From the NCBI GenBank assembly GCA_005406025.1, contig BGZK01000726.1:1-64000 (forward strand): a stretch of 64,000 nucleotides of DNA, given 5' to 3'. Position 1 is the first letter of the stretch; every line of letters begins with the position of its first letter. Made by a program: the position numbers and the translations under genes. Under the pieces are notes generated by a model, which saw only the letters and a list, made by a program, of their open reading frames with translations, ran no database searches and had not been told where the DNA came from. This document shows, piece after piece, positions 59,541 through 64,000 of this stretch. This DNA comes from Eumeta japonica. Lineage: Eukaryota; Arthropoda; Insecta; Lepidoptera; Psychidae.

Positions 59541-60250
59541 TGTTTGCGAACGTCCTCGCCGCGCCGAACGCACCGGGCGCCGCCGGCCAGACAGCGGCGG
59601 CGTGGTGTTGGCTTTTAACACGCTTTCACCTATATTTTTGTTTGTAACCGACTCCTTTGAACTTGATTTCATTACACTTTATAAAATTTAACAATTTTAG
59701 AAAAATTTTCGATAAATAAATTTCTATTCAAGATTTTGAAAAAAAATGAAATTTTGAAATTTACATAAAAGTAGTTAGTTTTGTAAATAATTGAATTTCT
59801 GAAAAATTCTAAAACTTGAAAATAAAAAATCTTAAAAAACTTGTATATGTCACAACTATAAGTCGCACAGTGCAACGTTAACTTATGACCAGCGCTAAAT
59901 TTTCACTCAGTTTTGAAATAACCCAATGCAGTGTAATATAATATAATCCATATAAACGTGGCGAGGGATGGATGGCAGAGGGTGTTTCAAAATGTCACGT
60001 CGCTGCGGCCAACTTCAGGTGGTCAGGGCGAGGCTGTGCGGCAGATTATACAGTCACTTAGCTGGTTCTCGGTTGTTTGCTGCCGGACAGGCTTAAGAGG
60101 CTTAAACCGCGGAAGGTCACTGAATGGAATTCAAATAAAAGAACTTAATTGCTCAAAGCTAACAGGGAAAGTTCCATGTATTAGCGATTGTTGTGTAGCG
60201 TTAGATCAAATGAAAAGGTTACGTAGACATGAATGACGTAAATTTAAATT
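59540..60250 (+). other. GC spot and possible LINE tail, uncertain
   Basis: A GC-rich spot at 59550-59610 is followed by AT-rich sequence. A 92-codon plus frame (59958-60236) opens MARDGWQRVFQNVTSLRPTS, reminiscent of the Arg-Asp-x-Trp phrase near LINE ORF ends, but this is too short to be sure. No other gene evidence. Confidence 0.25.
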
Positions 60251-62010
60251 CATTGCCACATGTAAGATATTTACAATGGGTCTCTTTTTGCCATATTTTG
60301 CATACCATTTTTGGACTATTTGTACCGATCGAATATTTTCGAAAACTGATTTATCGAGCATCCCACGCTTTTTTCACCATAATACTAATATTTTTCGTTC
60401 ATTATTGTATTCCTGTATTAAGAACTATTTTCACTTTTTAGTTCGATTTATCATTAAAGCGAGTTTTTAGTTTTTAAACTATATTTGCTTGTGTTGCATT
60501 TTTTATGGCAATTTATAATAAAAGATTAACTATAATATTTATTATAATTTTATGCTTTATTATAATTCAATATAATAAAAAAATATAATTCCTTCATTCT
60601 TTTTGCTTTATATTTCGTTTCCTTACGTTCAAAGGTTGTTAATTTATTTCATTGTACTTGTATATAAATGTTCAACTGAATATGTTCAACTACTGATGAG
60701 CCCTGTTCTACAACAACTGCTAACTGGGCAGATTTTGGATGCCCCTCAGAATACGTGGGACTGGCCGAACTTGATGGCCCGGGGCGAGATTCTCCATCTT
60801 GTAGTACTCACCGGAGTACTGCCTGGGTTATGGAGAAATAGTAGAAAACTACCCGCCTGGGCTAGTTTTCTACTATTTCTTAAACGCATCGTATTGTTCT
60901 GTTACTAGTGCTCCATTGGTCTCTAGTGAGTATTTAGCTTGAAGCTACCAGAGTCCATCTCACATGGTCATAGATGTTCGGGCCGGACTTGGAGATAGAT
61001 TTGTGAAGTGCTATTATTATTATTATTAATTAATATAATTAATTCCTTTCAAACGGTTTAATTAATTTCATTTTTATTATTTATTTAAAAAACATATTTA
61101 CATATAGCAAAAGGAACTTTGATCCAACCGGGTGTCCCAAAGATTCCTAATGTTTTTTTTTTTAATTTTTCTTATCGAATAACATTTAATAATCCTTAAG
61201 AAAAATACACTTAAATACTTTAAGTCTATGTCAGTTAGATTCCTCAAAAAGTCGCAGATCATGAACTCGTATCTTGTCTATCTTATTCCTGGCAGATGGA
61301 GCTTGGGACGTGTATAGAAAGTCAAAGAAACAGTTGAATGAAAACAAGAATGTACTTTTATTTTGTGACTTTATTTGTTCTCGTGCTTAGCTTTACACAA
61401 AACGAAGATAAGTATGAATTATGTTTCGAATTAAGCCTCCAATTCTACGGCACCAACGTTTATATGTATGTGCCTGCCTCGGCTTGCATTAAGTATGCGC
61501 TGTGCGTGCGCCCTGGTGCGAGCGCACAGCGCAATCTAACCTAACCTAGCGCTAAAGTAGGTGACCACTAGAAGGCACAGTTTTAGCTTTGCATCCGTTT
61601 TGATAACCAAATTGTCAATAAGTTGATGAAAATCTCAGATTTTTGTAAGTATTGTTGAACATAAAAATTGATATTGATTTCTAAGTTATCTCAATTATTG
61701 AGATTAAAATAGTGATTGCTTAAAATTTAGTTTTTGTTTTAATTATTTAAGTATACCTTTAGAACAGAAATAAAATTATTAATATCTTTTAGTTTTTATA
61801 TATCAATATGTAATAAGTTGTAGAACAGTGAATAGTAAATCACTATACTATTGAATAAAATCAACTCAACAAGAACCTTACAATAAAATTCACAAAAGTT
61901 TATTCTAAAGAATCTTTTTATAGCTATGTAGGTCACAATTAATTTTTTTAGAACTGACCACTTAGAAACTGTAAAATAAAAAATGTTTAAATTTATATAT
62001 TTTTTCTAAA
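60250..62010. other. Unassigned AT-rich DNA with one perfect hairpin
   Basis: A GC-richer segment at 60700-60970 contains the 18-bp perfect hairpin 60834-60880 (AGAAATAGTAGAAAACTA, 11-base loop, complement). A short (ATT)n run lies at 61013-61030. No gene is supported. Confidence 0.4.
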
Positions 62011-62014
62011 AATA

Positions 62015-63070
62015 ATAAAAACTGCCTTCAAAAACTTGTTTCAATATTTTTTTAAAAGATTTTAAAAGCAACTAATTAGTTGTTTTTGGAGTCGATTGCA
62101 ACTAAGACAAGGCAAAGGAACATATAATAAATAAACATGAATGCTCAAGGTCAAACGTTAACTTTACTCAAAAAGACATTTTCTTCTTTTAAGAGACACA
62201 ACTGTGTCTGATTTGTATTTGGCTGGAACCGAGTCCAAAAACAGCTGATTAGTTGTTTTTAAAGTCTGTTTAAAAGTTTATTTAAACAGGTTTTTGAAGA
62301 CAGATTACATTTTTTTTTTCACAAAAACATTTATTTCATATTTTTTAATTATCGCATAACATAATCATTTATTTAGCTACTTTATATGTGAATTAGGCCA
62401 TGGTTAATAAAATCGACCAGACATTTTTACTTTTGTATGGAACAAGTGGGAAAGCAGTTCCGATTCCGAATTTATTGTCCGCCGTGAGCGCTCAAGGTCT
62501 TTACACTCTTGATTGGAGTGCATCTACCAAATTATTTTTATACACACTACCTTACCTAAATCTATTCTTTATAATATAAAAGTTCTAAAATTCATATAGA
62601 GTATATTCTTATACACTTCCACATTATATTAATTTGCTCTACTTCTACTGTTATCGCTAAGAGTTCTAATGTGTTCTTGGTAAGAATATCGCGTTGGAAT
62701 TATATAAATGAATGAATATATGTAGGTAGATTATTAAGTAATTAATTTTTATTCGGTATATAACTAGATTTTACTAATAGCCACTAAAAAGTAGATTTTT
62801 TAGCGACAAATCATAGTGTTGCCGCTAAACTTTTAACAATTAAGGAGTGCTGCGGCTTCTGTCGTCAGCTGAGCAGCATGATATGATAACTACCATACGC
62901 AAAAACTTGAACAACTAAAAAAAGTGCTCAAACATACTATTATTCGTACCTATGATGTTCGAGTTTTCCCACAATTTTCCTGCGACTTGGTGATCATGGG
63001 ACTACGTTGAGAGTATACCCTATCAAACAAAAAGCAAATCAGAATTGATCCACATTTGAAGAAAAATATC
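62015..63070 (+). repeat. About 1-kb interspersed repeat, copy B
   Basis: Direct copy of 3270-4310; see that entry for the shared landmarks. It begins ataataaaaactgccttcaa and ends in the cctatcaaacaaaaa region. It holds no hairpin at the position where copy A has one. Non-coding. Confidence 0.7.
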
Positions 63071-63241
63071 ACTGGACATACATAAAAAAAGTCATACATA
63101 GCACATAAAACATCTTCCTTTTTGAAATCGGTTAAAAGTGGAACTTTTTACCAACCTTATTATGTATATTTCATTCATCGGTCATTTGTTTTTACAAATT
63201 GGCGGCAAAAAGAATATTGTTTATCCTGTGTCAACATGAAT

Positions 63242-63832
63242 TAGATGCGAAAAAACTTTCGTTCAATGATTTTCTATATCTTACATTGCCATTTACGCCA
63301 GCAAGGAAATTTTAACAGACTTTCGTTTACCCTTCATGATGAAACTGCATCCTCCTTTCGTACCATTGTTTATAACCGTTTTAAGGAGTTCAAACCTGAT
63401 CTCATTAATCTGACTGACGATCTGCGTGAGAGACGTCCTTCGACGCCGACGACTGAAGGCAACGTCAATACTGTGCGGTTCACGATAGAGACTGACAAAA
63501 TAGTTACCTACACAAGCTTCGGAGAAGGTATGGTAAGCATCGGTATGAGTCAAGTGCTCAAAATCCTTCATTAATATTAACAGCCAAGAAACTTTACTCG
63601 GCGAATACCTCAAAAATTGACCGAAGCTCAAAAACTCCGCCGTATTAATAGGTGCTGCAAAATGATGGGGATATTTGCCGATGGTGTCTTAGATGCTGTA
63701 AACGATATAATTACGGGTAACGAAAGCTGGATTTATTGTTACGACCCCAAACCAAAAAACAATCTGCTCAGTGGGTATTTTGAGGATTTGCCTACTAAAA
63801 TTAAACAAAGCTGACGCATCGAAAAATATATG
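63242..63832 (+). pseudogene. Second mariner transposase fragment
   Basis: Reads NFRSMIFYILHCHLRQQGNF (first HTH), then FKEFKPDLINLTDDLRERRP, TEGNVNTVRFTIETDKIVTY, IGMSQVLKILH, LTEAQKLRRINRC and DIITGNESWIYCYDPK. The last is the first catalytic motif, with the Asp of GDESW replaced by Asn. It then stops near KYMVASIF, so the other two catalytic Asp residues are missing. It is a different copy from the 12.4-kb mariner and is truncated at its 3' end. Confidence 0.85.
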
Positions 63833-63923
63833 GTGGCCTCAATCTTCATATTGACAGGTTAATACATTTGATATAATTGTTTTATAAGGTATGCGTGGCG
63901 AAAATATCTTCCTAGCTTTACCA

Positions 63924-63955
63924 ATGTTTCGGTTGGTGGCCGCCAACCGAAACAT
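63924..63955. repeat. Perfect 13-bp hairpin
   Basis: ATGTTTCGGTTGG, 6-base loop, exact complement. Confidence 0.9.
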
Positions 63956-64000
63956 ACTACTCTACTCAACTCTCATTGTACAACAGTTTTTTTCCGGACA

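Overview
The window is eukaryotic, AT-rich and very poor in host genes. It looks like an insect chromosome, most likely a moth or butterfly. The evidence is the mix of degenerate non-LTR retrotransposons (RTE-, Jockey- and CR1/Daphne-like), irritans-type mariners, a hAT, a pogo-type MITE, several ~0.5-1.3 kb interspersed repeats of a kind I associate with Lepidoptera, and one insect-type activin-like TGF-beta gene. There are no bacterial operons, rRNA, tRNA genes or CRISPR arrays. Almost every open frame outside the TGF-beta exon is either a piece of a mobile element or a chance frame.

Layout. 1-6.8 kb: interspersed repeats and AT-rich DNA. 6.85-10.4 kb: GC/CpG-rich islands, including a TATA-containing promoter and a likely non-coding first exon (donor at 7478). 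10.7-19.8 kb: SINE-like piece, interspersed repeat, a complete but dead mariner (12436-13690), a 1.37-kb long-hairpin element (14989-16360), a cluster of palindromic units (16.8-17.7 kb), an exact 120-bp-period tandem array (18.69-19.14 kb) and a pogo-like MITE (19176-19771). 22.7-26.2 kb: Jockey-like LINE remains and a gggttc/CTTGGCC repeat carrying LINE endonuclease sequence. 26.88-27.65 kb: last exon of a secreted activin/inhibin-beta-like ligand, the only confident host coding sequence. It may be spliced to the promoter 19 kb upstream, which is inference. 28.5-29.2 kb: RTE reverse transcriptase. 30.1-30.5 kb: second ~120-bp tandem array.

30.7-42.7 kb is a nest of elements. A CR1/Daphne-like LINE is split by a 5'-truncated second LINE with a 15-bp target duplication, and again by a ~7.0-kb DNA transposon with ~300-bp inverted termini. 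That transposon encodes a broken multidomain protein: N-terminal Cys/His motif, a middle region I cannot assign, a flap-endonuclease-like PIN nuclease domain, and a C-terminal tesmin/TSO1-type CXC domain. It is itself split by a 1.5-kb inverted-repeat element carrying a fragment of another zinc-finger gene. This PIN-CXC transposon is my best candidate for an undescribed system. 42.7-50.4 kb: more LINE fragments, a GC-rich hairpin island at 46.7 kb and a repeat. 50.8-54.7 kb: a dead hAT interrupted by a 1.98-kb long-hairpin element of the same family as the one at 15 kb. 54.7-64 kb: mainly unassigned AT-rich DNA, a 17-bp minisatellite, a possible TATA promoter with a split start codon (58.46 kb), a second copy of the 3.3-kb repeat, and a broken mariner.

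Limits: exon-intron structures, element family names and boundaries were read by eye, without alignment or search. Family assignments rest on remembered motifs.
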